The translations under genes and the position numbers were made by a program. From assembly GCA_033060915.1 (NCBI GenBank), contig CM065378.1, forward strand, positions 9,913,001-9,977,000: 64,000 nucleotides of DNA. The letters run 5' to 3'. Origin of the DNA: Euryodendron excelsum. Lineage: Eukaryota > Streptophyta > Magnoliopsida > Ericales > Pentaphylacaceae. Below the pieces are notes generated by a model that saw only the letters and a program-made list of their open reading frames with translations, was not told the origin of the DNA and did no database searches. This document shows positions 12,690-24,793 of the stretch, piece after piece (position 1 is the first letter of the stretch; each line of letters opens with the position of its first letter).

Positions 12690-13890
12690 AAACTCACAGG
12701 TGATTTTAAAACTCATTTTTTCAATTTAGATGGTTTAAATTTATTTATTAAATTTAAGTAAAACACAACTTTAAATTTAAAATTGTGTCTTCAAACTATA
12801 ATTTTTGTGATTTAAAGCTCATCTCAGACTCTGATAGAAATTTTATTTTCAAAAAGGGAAACCTAATTTTTGCTCTCTAAGTTTCATATATATTTATGTT
12901 TGTCCTCTTAGTTTTAATCCTTCTCATTGTTGTCTCTTTTATCTCTCATTTATGCCCTTATTCAAAATAAATCTTTTCTTACATATTTTTTAATATGCCT
13001 TTATGTCACTTATCATAACTCTTTGTAATTTTATTATCTATTTTTATTTTTTTAGATAAGAAATTTTTTTTATCTATTTGAAGATTATGTTCACTTTATA
13101 TCTTATTTTTTTATTAATTAAAGTTATAGTTAGGTGATCTCAGATCTTACATCTATTATATATATATATATATATATTATTACAACTAGCAAAACTATTA
13201 TTATGCACAGCTAAATGCGTATTTATTTTTTGGTATATTAAGCAAGTATAATAATAATAAAAAATTTCAATTATCATGATTTATTGTAAACTATTAATAA
13301 CCTGAACAAAATATTTACACTGTGGTAAGTGAATGCTCGATGTCCTGTTGCAATTTACAAACAATTGACTATAAACTAGAATTAATAAACAGTAAATAGG
13401 AGAAAGAAAGTAAAAAATGAACGTGAAATAACAAAGAAAAACAAAAACCACTAACCCAACACCAGTTTCGCCTACAAACCAGCCCTCTGTTCAGTGCTCT
13501 CTCTCTCTCTCTCTCTCTCTCTCGGTACATTACTTTTCGCATGTATACATTACTTTTTAAATGATTGTTATTTATCTATTACGTTTTTTAATATGTATAA
13601 ATTACATAATAATTTTAATATATTAAAATTAAATAAAAAAATTATAAAAAGTTATAATAGATGACATAAGGATATAATAAAAATATGTATGAAAAGACAT
13701 ATTTGGAATGAGGGCATAAATGAAAGAGAATGAATAATAATGAGGAGGGTTAAAATTAAGAGGATAAAAATAAATATACATGAAACATAAAAGGCAAAAA
13801 TGAGTTCTTTTCTTTTCAAAACACAACTTCATAATCAACTTGAGCTTTGGAAATAAGTTTTAACACCACCCTAGTTTGGGCATAAACTCA
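12690..13890. mobile_element. Long-terminal-inverted-repeat element, copy A
   Basis: Two long arms face each other: left about 12850-13075 and right about 13600-13815. Examples are TTTCATATATATTTAT with ATAAATATACATGAAA, and CTCATTTATGCCCTTA with TGAGGGCATAAATGA. Pairing continues weakly outward to about 12690 and 13890. The centre holds (TA)n at about 13158-13181 and a (CT)n run. No transposase ORF is present. Long arms and a short core suggest a non-autonomous Mutator-like or foldback element, but without a clear TSD the class is uncertain. Confidence 0.55.
13497..13523. repeat. (CT)n microsatellite
   Basis: About 27 bases of CT dinucleotide repeat. Unit B has only about 14 bases at the same place (54711-54724), so the tract length differs between units. 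Confidence 0.9.
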
Positions 13891-14583
13891 CAAAGTCTAT
13901 TACTAGTTGTTCCAGTTTGAAACTCTTATTACTCAATGTTTAGATCTTGGATTAGTGAAGGGAAAAGAAAATGAAATAGAATGTTTAGTTAAGTTAGGAA
14001 AATGAAAAGAAAATGAATATGTATTTTTTTGTTACCTGTATAAAAATAAATATTTATAAGTAATTTAATTTCTCATTTATTTTCATTTCGTTTGACAAAT
14101 TCAAACCCAAACATATTATAATGAAATAAAAATGACCTTATTGCCAGCGGTTGTTCTTGGCAAATTTGAGCAAACCAAATTAATTGATTTTTCCCCCCCT
14201 CAATTCATAGTTATATGCAAAACGGATGATTGTTTGTTGAATTTGAGCTCATTCTATTTCGCGATACATCCTTTTTTTTTCCCCCTTATTGGGGGGTGTG
14301 GAATAAGAACAGAAAAACTGTTCTCCAGTTTCACCTCATGCTTTGCATGGCGTTATGGGCAAAGCTTTGCTACAGTCGTGATTCATGCGTACAGTATTTT
14401 CTAGCAATGAAACCTAATTTTTTGTAAAAATGAAAAACTACTGCTCGGTGAGAGTCGTTATAGAAATCAGACATTCAAAAAACTAATATTAATCGACACT
14501 TTTAGTCATTTGAATTTGTATAAAAAGATCTGATAGCCAAAATACTTTCAAAAATATTGCACAAAAAAATTTGTAGAATTAAA
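13891..14583. other. Intergenic, nothing recognised
   Basis: AT-rich DNA, colinear with unit B 55100-55630. Reading frames near 14132-14427 are interrupted in unit B by a deletion and I do not call them. Confidence 0.6.
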
Positions 14584-15125
14584 TGTAAGATAAACTATAC
14601 ATACACATATATAATAACTGTAATATATATTCATGTATACGCAGTGAAAATATTAATCATATATTGATTAAATTAATATGTGTACTAACCTTTAACCATT
14701 GTTGTTCAAGTGAACTTGCTGTACTGATCCTGAGTGTTTGAAGAAAATTCTTTATGCTCCTGCAAATGTAAGTTACTTTCTTCTCACACCTTCTGTGTAT
14801 AGAACTCTCTGTAGTAGGATCTTCTAACCTATGCAATACTTAATTCCTTGAGCGATGGATTTCACAGGCAATTTATAACTGCTAGGTTAGGGGCCCTTAT
14901 CTTTATTCTCATTGGTTCCTTACATCAATGAACCATTATCTGATAGTGGGCACTTGATAGGCCTTGGCCAACCACCACTAGTGTTTCATATGGAGTGGAC
15001 AACTATCCCTATCATCACTCGTAACTAACTAACAAATAGATAAATATACAATATATATCAGAGATATATATGTATATACTTTATACATGTGGCAAGTGGG
15101 CTACCCTAAGCAGACTTGTCTTACA
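14584..15125 (-). repeat. Copia 3' LTR
   Basis: 542 bp, starting TGTAAGATAAACTATA and ending CTTGTCTTACA. The TGTAAGA and TCTTACA ends are short inverted repeats. The adjacent inner bases on the minus strand read AAGTGGGAGAA, a polypurine tract as expected before a 3' LTR. Confidence 0.93.
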
Positions 15126-15529
15126 TTCTCCCACTTGGTCCACTAGACACATGAAAACTATATAAGTGATAAATACTGTATTATGGCCACAAAATGCTCA
15201 ATCCTTAAACCTCTTACTCTATTAATGAGTACCAATCATGAATCATTGCGGTTGTATCCTTAATAGGTATTTCCTTTCATGTATTACAATATATGACACT
15301 TCCTAATATTCACTTAACGAGGTACTTTAAAACTTTATCAATGACTATATACTAGTCATTTAAGGTGCTACTTTATTTATCCCAATGGATATCATACATG
15401 ACAATTATTTTATATGCACAATTAAAGTCATGTCTTTATTCTCTAAAAATATTTAAAAATTGTTCACAAATTGTGAATTATCAAAATAAGAAAGCCAAAT
15501 TAAACAGTAAATAAGCTAATAAGTCCCAT

Positions 15530-17500
15530 ATGCTGCACATGACCATGATATACTTTAGCTGGCAATGCTTTAGTCATGGGATCTGCAACCATCAATTCGG
15601 TGCTAATGTGCTCAATAGCTATATCCTGCATCTTTACTTTCTCTTTGATAACAAGATACTTTATGTCAATGTGCTTGTTTCAGCTGCCACTTTTGTTATT
15701 TTTAGAGAAATAAACTGCAGCCAAATTATCACAGTAAAGTCTTAATGGTCTCGATATAGAATCAATGACCCTTTATCCTGCGATAAAATTTCTTAACCAC
15801 AGAGTTTGTGAAGTAGCTTCATCGCATGCAACAAATTCTGCTTCCATAGTGGATGAAGCAGTCATGGACTGCTTGATACTTCTCCAAGATATAGCTCCTC
15901 CAGCAAGAAGAAAGATATACTCTGAAGTAGACCTTCTAGTGTCTGAACATCCAGCAAAATCTAAATCTGAATATCCATATATTTGTAAGTCAACTTGTAG
16001 TTCTTGGTTCCTTGCAAATACCAAATGACTTTCTTGGCAGCTTTCCAATATTCAAGTCTTGGATTGCTTTCGTATCTACCCAACATTCTTACTACAAACT
16101 AAATATCAGGTCTCGTACAGACTTGAGCATACATCAAGCTGCCAACTGCTGAAGCATAAGGTATGCTCTTCATCTGCTTTTGTTTCAAATTATTTTGTGG
16201 TAACTGAATTAAACTAAACTTGTCTCCTTTGACAATGGGTGCTACACTAGGTGAGTAAGATTTCTTATTAAATCTTTCCAAAACCTTTTCAATGTAAGCC
16301 CTTTGAGAGAGTCCCAATATCCTTTGGGATCTATCTCTGTGAATCTCAATGCCAATGATATAAGAGGCTTCACCCACATCCTTCATTTCAAAGTTTTGAG
16401 AAAAAAAAAAATTTGTCTCACTTAGCAGACCCAAATCACTGCTTGTAAGTAAAATATCATCTTATATAAGACTAAAAAGATGTATTTACTCCCACTGACT
16501 TTAAGGTATATACATTGATCAACAATGTTCTCCGTAAAGTCATATGAAGTAATAATGTTGTGAAACTTTAAATACCATTGGTGGGAGGCCTGTTTTAGTC
16601 CATATATAGATTTTCTTAACTTACAAACCAAATAATTATCTTTAAAAGTAAATCCCTCAGGTTGAATCATGTATACCTCTTCCTCAAGATCTCCATTCAG
16701 GAAAGCCGTTTTCACATCCATCTATTGTACCTCTAAATCAAAATGAGTTACTAATGCAATGATAATCCCAGATGAATTTTTCTTAAAAACTTGAGAGAAG
16801 GTTTCATGGCAATCAATTCCTTCCTTTTGAGTGAAACCTTTAGCTATAAGTTTAATCTTATATCGTTTGATATTACTAGAAGAGTCTCTTTTAGTCTTAT
16901 AGATTCATTTATAGCCAACAGTTGTAGACCCTTTTGGCAATTGAATAAGATCCCAAACTTTTATTTTAGCCATCGATTCCATTTCTTCTTTCATGGTATC
17001 ATGCCATAAGGTGGAATTGTCCTCATTCATGGCTTGTGAAAACGAACTAGGATCATCTTTAGGTCCAACATCAAAGTCAGACTTTTGTAGGTATACAAGG
17101 TAATCACTAGAAATTGCTGATCTATTTTCTCTTGAGGATCTCTTTACTCCCGTTGGTTCTTGTAAATTTTGAATGGGAGGTTTTACTTGAATTTATTTCT
17201 CATGGAATGGTTGTTCTTGAGTTGGTTGCTCTCCAATGATATTTGGAATTTGGGATGGAAAAGCAATCACTTCCCCAATTGATTTCTCAATGGGGTCCCT
17301 TATTTCTTCAAACTCAATGGTTTGAGGAGAACCATTCCCACTAGTTTTAAGATCCTCAAGAAATTTAGCATTTCTAACTTTAACAATTCTAGGTGTGTGT
17401 GAAGGACAATAAAACCTAAATCCTTTAAAGTTTTCTGCATACTTAATGAAAAACCCGTTAATTGTTCTTAGGTCCTGTTTCTTCATGTGTGGATTATAAA
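15530..17500 (-). pseudogene. Copia reverse transcriptase and RNase H (decayed)
   Basis: The RT region includes MDVKTAFLNGDLEEEVYM, GLKQASHQWY (16422-16721), then DVGEASYIIGIEI and YASAVGSLMYA (16099-16434). A frameshift falls at the catalytic YVDD position, where the frame reads YKMIFY instead. RNase H follows at 15773-16048 with GYSDLDFAGC, STSEYIFLLAGGAISW and MEAEFVA, and homologous sequence runs on to about 15530 in other frames. The stretch 17193-17486 is the linker between integrase and RT. Several stops and frameshifts make it non-functional. Confidence 0.9.
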
Positions 17501-17559
17501 CCCTGACCTCAAGTAGACAACGACATATGTGTAGATGTTTTAAACTTGGTTTTCATTCT

Positions 17560-18330
17560 TTTTATAATTCAAAATGTGTTTTAGGAACAACTTTAGATGG
17601 AACCTTGTTTAAGACATACACAACGGTTTTCAATGCCTCACTCCATAGATCTATCGGAACATTAGAATGACTTAGCATGCTCTTCACCATGTCCATAAGT
17701 GTGCGGTTCCTTCTTTCAGCCACACCATTTTGTTGTGGTGTTCCAGGCATTGAATATTGAGCAATTATGCCCTCTTCTTTAAGGAACCTAGCAAATGGAC
17801 CTGGTAGTTGTCCTGATTCTGTATACTACCTATAATATTCTCTACCCTTGTGTGACCTTAAGATTTTGATTTTCTTTTCTGTTTGTCTCTCTACCTCTGC
17901 CTTATAGGCTTTAAAAGCATCTAGCGTTTTAGCCTTGTCAAATAAAAGGTAGAGATACATGTATCGTGTATAGTCATCAATCAATAAGATCAAGTATCTC
18001 TGACTATTCAAACAAGGTGGAGTAAATGGTCCACAGAGGTCTGTGTGTATGATTTCAAGAGTATCAGAACTCCTCTTGGCACCTTTAGTGGACTTGTTAG
18101 TTTTCTTCCCCTTAATGCAATCTACACAAGTCCAAAATCAGAAAAGTCAAAAGCATTTAAAGCTCCTTCATTTACCAATCTTTTAATTCTTTCTTTAGAG
18201 ATATGTCTTAATCTCCTATGCCATAACATAGAGGAATTCTCATTGATAATGTTCCGCTTTATGCCATTCCCATCATGCAAGGTCGAAAGGTTATTTTCAA
18301 AATTAGGATTTAAATAAAATCTAAATGATC
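17560..18330 (-). pseudogene. Copia integrase (decayed)
   Basis: A His/Cys segment (HRRLRHISKERIKRL and CIDCIKGKK) is followed by the catalytic core. The first Asp survives in HTDLCGPF. The second Asp is lost: RSHKGREYY stands where plant copia elements have RSDRGGEYY. The Glu survives in GVAERRNRT. Stops fall after REYYR and THFEL. Loss of one DDE residue alone would abolish integration. Confidence 0.88.
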
Positions 18331-18607
18331 CATCATCTAAAAAACCGTTGCCAATAATGGCTTTATTTTACAATAAATCAAACTTTGTACCACTAAAATT
18401 GAAATTAAATCCAAAAGGTAGTAATTTAAAAATAGAAACCAAATTTCTAAAGAATGATGGAACATATAAAGTATTTTCAAGATCTAAAATAAAACCAGAT
18501 TTTAAAATCAGTCTGAAAGTCCCAACAGCCTTCACATGTGAGCGCATTCCATTTCCTGAATAAATATTTTGTTCACTTATTGTCGTTTTCCTTAATCCGA
18601 GAAAACC

Positions 18608-19524
18608 CTACATAGTATTGGCAATGTGAATTGTAGAATCAGAATTAATCCACCATGTATTATTAGGAACATTAACAAAATTAGATTCATAACACACAAA
18701 GGATAAGAGATTACTTTTCTTTATGAGCCATTTCTTATACTTAGCACAATCCTTCTTTATGTGTCCTTTTTTCCTGCAAAAGCAGTGTACACCTTTATTG
18801 CCATAATGTTTTATTGACACTTTTCCATTCTTCTCTTGCAGAACACCATTGCTCTTGTGATCTTTTCCCTTTGCATGAAATGCTAGATTAGTAGTTTCTA
18901 GTTTTTCATGCTTTAGCCTTTCTTCTTCTTGAACACACATGGTCAGAAGTTCATTCACTGGTTTTCCTTATGTGTGTTATAGGAAATTTTGAAAAGACCG
19001 TACTCCATAGAAAGAGAGTTAAGGACAAAATGCACCAAGAATGACTCAGAAATATCTATCTCCAGTGCTTTCAGTTGAGCTACAATGTCTGTCATATCCA
19101 TAATATGTTCACGCACACTTCTAAAATTATTATGTTTCATATCTGATAGTTTCTTCATTAAGGTGTTAGCTAATGCCTTATCAGAGCTTACAAATTGCTC
19201 TTCAATAGCCTTCATGAAACCTTTTATCTTATTACATTCGGATATTGAACCCCTAATGCCCTTACCAATGTGGGGCTTAATGAGCATCAAACTAAGGCGA
19301 TTGGATCGCTCCTACCGCTCAGATACAACCCTCTCAGTTAGAGTACTTGATTTCGTGGGAGTGGGTGGTTCGTCCACACGGAGCGCCAAATCAAAGTCCA
19401 TGCACCCCAATGTCAAAAGTACTTTATATTTCCAGTCAGAAAAATGATCACCACTCAAGAATGGAATACGAGATGATTCAGTACTCAAACATGTAATAGG
19501 AATAACTGCAATAACCAAGAACAT
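18608..19524 (-). pseudogene. Copia gag and protease remnant
   Basis: The gag N-terminus (IPFLSGDHFSDWKYKV) lies in 19312-19524, and the UBN2-type gag core in 18955-19290 (FVSSDKALANTLMKKL, MDMTDIVAQLKALE). 18608-18958 holds the zinc knuckle, CFCRKKGHIKKDC, whose first Cys pair is one residue too close compared with CX2CX4HX4C. The protease motif WWINSDSTIHI has lost the Gly of the usual D-S-G. Three frames are needed to read it. Confidence 0.87.
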
Positions 19525-20006
19525 ATTATGCTATGAAATAATAATTAAAACAAAGTAAACTCACCTCCCTATGGGTAAAGGTAGCAACATGCATTGAATC
19601 CACTTAAACTGAATTAATAAGACTAGTAAATATCACACACCAAAATAAAACATCTCCTTATCTGAGAACATAGAAAAATTTTATCTTAATGTTAAATTTA
19701 CTATCATATCCCAATTAAATTAATAACAAATAATTATTTTCCTGTGGGTCCAAATAATTATTTTCATTAATTTAATTGCAATAAATATATGCCATTAAAT
19801 ATATAGTCAAATGACTTTTTCTGAATGTGATAACAAGGACTTAAAATCACACATCACAATAATTCAATATACTGTGACTATTCTTAAGCTAATAACGTAA
19901 TTGAATAATATGCTTACTAATTAAAAGGAATGTAGATATACCTATGGCAATAAATATAATATGAAATATACATTATTTATATACTGAATAATATGAACTT
20001 GAGGGT

Positions 20007-20019
20007 GGCTCTGATACCA
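20007..20019 (-). other. Copia primer-binding site
   Basis: The minus strand reads TGGTATCAGAGCC next to the 5' LTR. This matches the initiator tRNA-Met 3' end used by many plant copia elements, and it fixes the element's orientation. Confidence 0.92.
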
Positions 20020-20022
20020 CAA

Positions 20023-20572
20023 TGTAAGATAAATTATACATATATATATATAATAAATATAATATATATGTATGTATACGTAGCAAAAATATTGATCATA
20101 TATTGATTAAATTAATATGTGTACTAACCTGCAGCCATTGTTGTCCAAGTGAACTTGCTGTACTGATCCTGAGTGTTTGAAGAAAACTCTATGTGCTCTT
20201 GCAATCGTAAGTTGCTTCCCTCTCACACCTTCTGTGTATAGAACTCTCTGTAGATAGGGTCTTATAACCTATGCAGTACTTAATTCCTTGAACAATGGAT
20301 ATTACGAGCAATTTATAACTACTAGGCTAAGTACTCTTATCTTTATTTTTATTGGTTCTTTTCATCAAGGAACCATTATCTGATAGTGAGAATTTGATAG
20401 GCTTTGGCTAACCACCACTAATGTTTTATATTGAGTGGGTAACTATTCTTATCATTACTCGTAACTAATTAACAAATAGATAAATATACAATATATATTA
20501 AAGATATATATATATATATATATATGCTTTATACATGTGGCAAGTGAACCACCCTAGGAGACTTGTCTTACA
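20023..20572 (-). repeat. Copia 5' LTR
   Basis: 550 bp, starting TGTAAGATAAATTATA and ending CTTGTCTTACA. It has a longer (TA)n tract near 20510 than the 3' LTR, and many transitions relative to it. Confidence 0.93.
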
Positions 20573-20577
20573 TTAAA

Positions 20578-22288
20578 TGGTTAAAGGTCGTCAAATTGAA
20601 TTGAGTAACGCATCTGAACAAACACTATAAAATGGTAAGTCAATATTTTTAAAAATAAAACAAAATAAAATAGAATTAACTGATATTAATATTACGATGA
20701 CTTGGATGATGTATATATGTATAGAAAGGTTCAAATAAAGTCAGCTAGTATTACAGGTAATGACAACTTGGATGATGTTTATTAACTATATATACAGATT
20801 AACTAAGGCTCAAACAAATTTGACTGCCTCTTTATTCCATAGATTGGCCAATGGAATAGTCTAGAATGTGTGATAGACTGACGATCTGTGAACTGTGGAG
20901 ATATTACTGGATGAATATACTCACATATATATATATATATATATATATGCAGGAAAAAGGCAGTGGGGTTTGTAGGTCCATGAGATTGAAACCAGTTGTC
21001 ATTATCATTATTTTAGGTTGAACGTGCATTTGACATATGATATAGTACATATTGCGTGATGCTATATTGTGAAACTCACAGAAGAACAAAGCTGTTCGGT
21101 ATCATTTTCGTTTTTTTGTGCTTTCATAAAGTTCGAAATTACCATCGTTTTAATGTTGTTTTTCTTTTGTGCAATAATTGTTTTAACAAATTTAAAACTG
21201 TTTCTTAAAACTAAAGTGTTTTGAGAAAAAAATTTTCAAATTTGTTTGGAAAACAATTTACCAAACGAGCTTTCAAACAAAAAATAATTTTTGAAAACGA
21301 CCACACGAACTTAGTTAATTGACCATCCTATTTCACAATAAACTATGAGGGTAATTTACATTTCATAATCAAGCACGCACCTGAGCTTCTTACTTTAAAC
21401 TTTTTTACTCATGCTGGTTTCGAAAATTCATAAAGCAATTTGAAACTGTTTCTAAAACTATATATAGTGTTTTTAAAAAAATTTCTAAAAACAGTTTACC
21501 AATTGAGTTTTTGGTATTAGTTTTTATTTTATTTGTTTTTCTATTTTTCAGTTCCTATTTTTTATTTTTCTGTTTTTTTACTTCTTATTTCTTGTTTTAT
21601 GTTCGCATTTGATAAACTAGTTTCAAAATTATTTTCTCTGGGATCGCTTTATCAAATTAGTTTTGGAACTTGTTTTTGAGGAATTTTTTTAAAAAAACAC
21701 TCTAGTTTTAGAAATTATAAAAATGTGCTCTTTGAGTTTCCCAAGCCATTTTCATACAAAAATGAACATGATATTAAAACAGTATTTTCAACTCTATTTG
21801 ATTACGGTTACGGTTATGGTTTCTTTTCTTTTTTTTTTGTTTCTTCAAAAACAAAAATTATGAACTTCTTGTATTTCGCGTTTTCAAAAACAAGAAAAAA
21901 TGCAACTATCAAAAACACATCCTAGAAACTGAGAAAATACATTTTTCTTGGTTTCCTAAAACTGGGTGTTTGCTAAAAAAATTTCAAGAACAAGTTTTGG
22001 AACTAATTTATCCAAGGCGGTCGGTTTCTAGAACTAATTTGATTAAAGGTAAGTAAGAGTAATTTGGACTTTGGTAATTAATGGCTTGTAAACTTGCAAT
22101 GATATGCCTCCGTTGCCTTAGCAGGTATTCGGTCTAAGCCTCCCAACCCTTCAAATTTTTCTAACATTTTCAAAAATTTTAGTTAATTTTTTGAAAAAGG
22201 AACCTCCGACCAACTAAACAAAAACTGGTAACAAATTTAATTTTACAAAAAATTATTTGAAAACTTAAATTCTTTCATTTTTAAACAT
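20578..22288. other. AT-rich intergenic DNA with MITE-like arms
   Basis: A (TA)n tract lies at about 20920-20949. About 350 bp near 20650-21000 are missing from unit B. From 21100 to 22020 there are T-rich and A-rich arms (for example CAAACTAGTTTC, CAAATTAGTTTTGG and TCTAGAACTAATTTG) resembling the MITE in PHO1 intron 1. GTATC near 21099 is the empty site of the unit B solo LTR. No gene is seen. Confidence 0.5.
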
Positions 22289-23364
22289 TGTTTGGACTTT
22301 TATTGTCTTGGCAAATTCCGTGAACAAAATTTTTGAAGTATCTCTTCAATTGTTCTTTCATGTAAATGAGTTTAATAGGATAGGGTATTCAAACAAATGC
22401 TAAGGAGTATTTGAAATGACCCATAAAAGTAATTTGATTGTAATTCAATTTTGAGTTGTAATCATGTCCCGAGGATGTGTTTGAGTGAATTGGAAGCTAG
22501 AGTACAAGTTGCTGAAGCTGCAGTACAAGTCTTTAAAGCATACAAAGCTGAAACTTTGGAAGGTCTTCTTTCAACACTCAGATCTCCGTTTCGGGTCTAT
22601 AATATATTGATTTCATATAACTTTTCGGGATCTATGAGAATGTAAAAGATTTGAGGGGATGTAAAGTTCATTACCTTCTCGCCACCTTATCACCCCAGCA
22701 AGAAATAAAGATTCTAGCCAGTAGCTGTCGCTAAGGTCTCGCTCCAGCATGATCGCAAAGGCAGCTTCTCGCTACTTCTCGCTCAGGTCTCGCTCCAGCG
22801 AATTCCGAGATGAATTTTAAGTTATTTCTCCTATTTAGATTCAAAGAGCTTCAATGCCTATATATACTTAAAGGATGAGTCTTCTAGGGTTGGAACATAT
22901 ATAAGAAATATATTGAGAGCCTCCAAAGAAAAAGAAAAACCCTCGAAGTCCTTAGCAAGTTAATGAGCTTTAAATCTTCATTAGCTTCAAAGTGTCTTGG
23001 TGGTGCATCAAGGCAAGAATTCACAACATGGTTTTCATCGTGGTTCAAGCACGGGAGAACAGTGGGTTGCGGGATATGCAAGCAAGGTTCGACTTCAACT
23101 TAGATTCGTGGGTTTCGAATTGGTGTAGTTGTAAGTGTTCTTGTAAAATATTTGATTGTTGATAGTGCTTGGAACTTGGGCTGGACTAGGTCCTGTGGTT
23201 TTTTCCATATTAAGGTTTCCAGGCTAAAATCGTGTGTCTACCTTGTGATTGTTTTACGTTTCATGCATGCGATTCTATTAGTGTGTGATTGATTAGATAA
23301 CTTAATCGAAAGTAACCAAGTACGCTTCCAAGTGATTGTAAATTCAAGTAAATCAGAAATTTCA
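22289..23364 (+). mobile_element. Solo LTR, unit A
   Basis: 1076 bp, beginning TGTTTGGAC and ending AATTTCA, flanked by the 5-bp repeat AACAT (22284-22288 and 23365-23369). Unit B has the uninterrupted sequence at about 57610. A TATA-like CTATATATACTT near 22858 suggests plus orientation. There is no internal region, so it probably arose by LTR-LTR recombination. A 64-codon ORF at 22451 lies inside the LTR and is not called. Confidence 0.85.
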
Positions 23365-23959
23365 AACATGATTTTCTTTAAGTTTCAACTAAACATTCAT
23401 AATACTTGATAAAAGGATCTCTCCAAGTATTCATATACATTCCACTGAGTTTCTAAATATTTTGTTTTTGTTTTGCAAGAGTTTCTTACTAGGATTGTTA
23501 TTAGGTTTCTCATTTTGCTATTAATTGTTTCTTGCATCTCATTTTTTTCTTATTTTTTTATCACATTTCGTGCTTTTATTTTATCTTATCATCTTACTTC
23601 CACATGATAACTATAGTGAGGTTAGGTTATGAGTTCAAAATAATAAACGCCTATCCCACTATCCACAACTCTATCAACAGTACATCATCTAATAAACACG
23701 AAAAGCCAAGTAAAGTTGTTAAAAAAATGGAGACTTTTAAAGGAATAAATTATACATAGATAGAATTTAATATGCATGAGTATTGAAAAATTTCGTATTA
23801 ACTAACCACTAGACTTTTTTCCAATATTTGAATTAAGGATCACCAGAGTCATATAGAGTCATAGAGAGAAAGCTAGATAGAGAAACAATGGCCACTCTCT
23901 TTTTCTTCCTCTGCTTTTGTTTTAGTCGTGAAAAAGACCAACCCTGAGAAAACCAAGTG
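23365..23959 (+). repeat. Intra-unit duplicated block X2 and flank
   Basis: 23365-23650 is paralogous to block X1 (8440-8731). Here, however, the LSMT exon lies about 2.4 kb further right, separated by an LTR-like block. 23650-23959 holds nothing recognisable. Confidence 0.55.
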
Positions 23960-24750
23960 TTCTTGGTAATATGAATTTGTACCTTAAGATGGACCTAGAG
24001 GGGAGTAAATAGGTTTCTACTCAATTTTCATGCAAGTGTTAGCAATGATTAATCTAAAACAAACCATAAACAGAAATCAAAACACACATCCATCAACACA
24101 CAAGATTTTTTAGTGTGGAAATCCTTGCGGAAGAAAACCATGGGACCTAGTCTAGCTCCAATCAAGCATTATATAAGGAAGAAAGTACAAGAAGCCTTAC
24201 AATCCTTTCACACCGTTGAGTCCACAACTAGGATTGAACTTTATAGCTTGTACACCATCCGAATCTATGAACTCATTCCATCACTTGATTCTCCACCAAG
24301 TCCATAATGAAGCTCTTTGATCTAACAACTTGAATCACCACAAGCTACTTTCTTTGATCTAGCAACTTCAATCACCACAAGCTACTCTTTTCTCATTAAT
24401 GGTATGTAAAAAGGTATGATGGAGAGTCCTCTTAGAACATTTAGGCTCTTAACATATGAAATAGAAGACTCTAAGTGAGAGAGAGCTCACCCCAAACACT
24501 TGAATCTCTTCTCTCTAGATTCTTGCTTGCCACCCACTTGAATATCTTTTATATATATATATATATATATTATAGTAGCTGCTACAAGCCCTTGTTGGCT
24601 AAAGAAGAAAACCCTAGAACCTCTCTCCTGAAATAGAGGAATAAAGTGGAGTGGAGTCTTCTTAAGACTTTTTACAAACACCTGGTGGACAATGTAGAAG
24701 ACTCTCCTTATTTTTGAATGAAGAACACTCTCATTTATATATATCACCTC

Positions 24751-24793
<43 letters not shown>

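Larger units (their letters stand above)
14584..20572 (-). mobile_element. Ty1/copia retrotransposon, complete but decayed
   Basis: The 5989-bp element is bounded by TG...CA LTRs and by the 5-bp target duplication TTAAA (14579-14583 and 20573-20577). Unit B has the empty site (about 55626-55640), with a single TTAAA. It lies on the minus strand: the primer-binding site is beside the right LTR, and domains run gag, protease, integrase, RT, RNase H from right to left, the copia order. Every domain is interrupted, so it is not autonomous. Over about 215 alignable bases I count roughly 30 LTR differences. Confidence 0.95.

Noticed and set aside
14132..14427. Overlapping plus-strand ORFs of 65 and 90 codons
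   Set aside because: The homologous region of unit B has a deletion that destroys both; no family match.
22451..22645. 64-codon ORF with an Ala/Val-rich start
   Set aside because: It is inside a solo LTR and absent from unit B.
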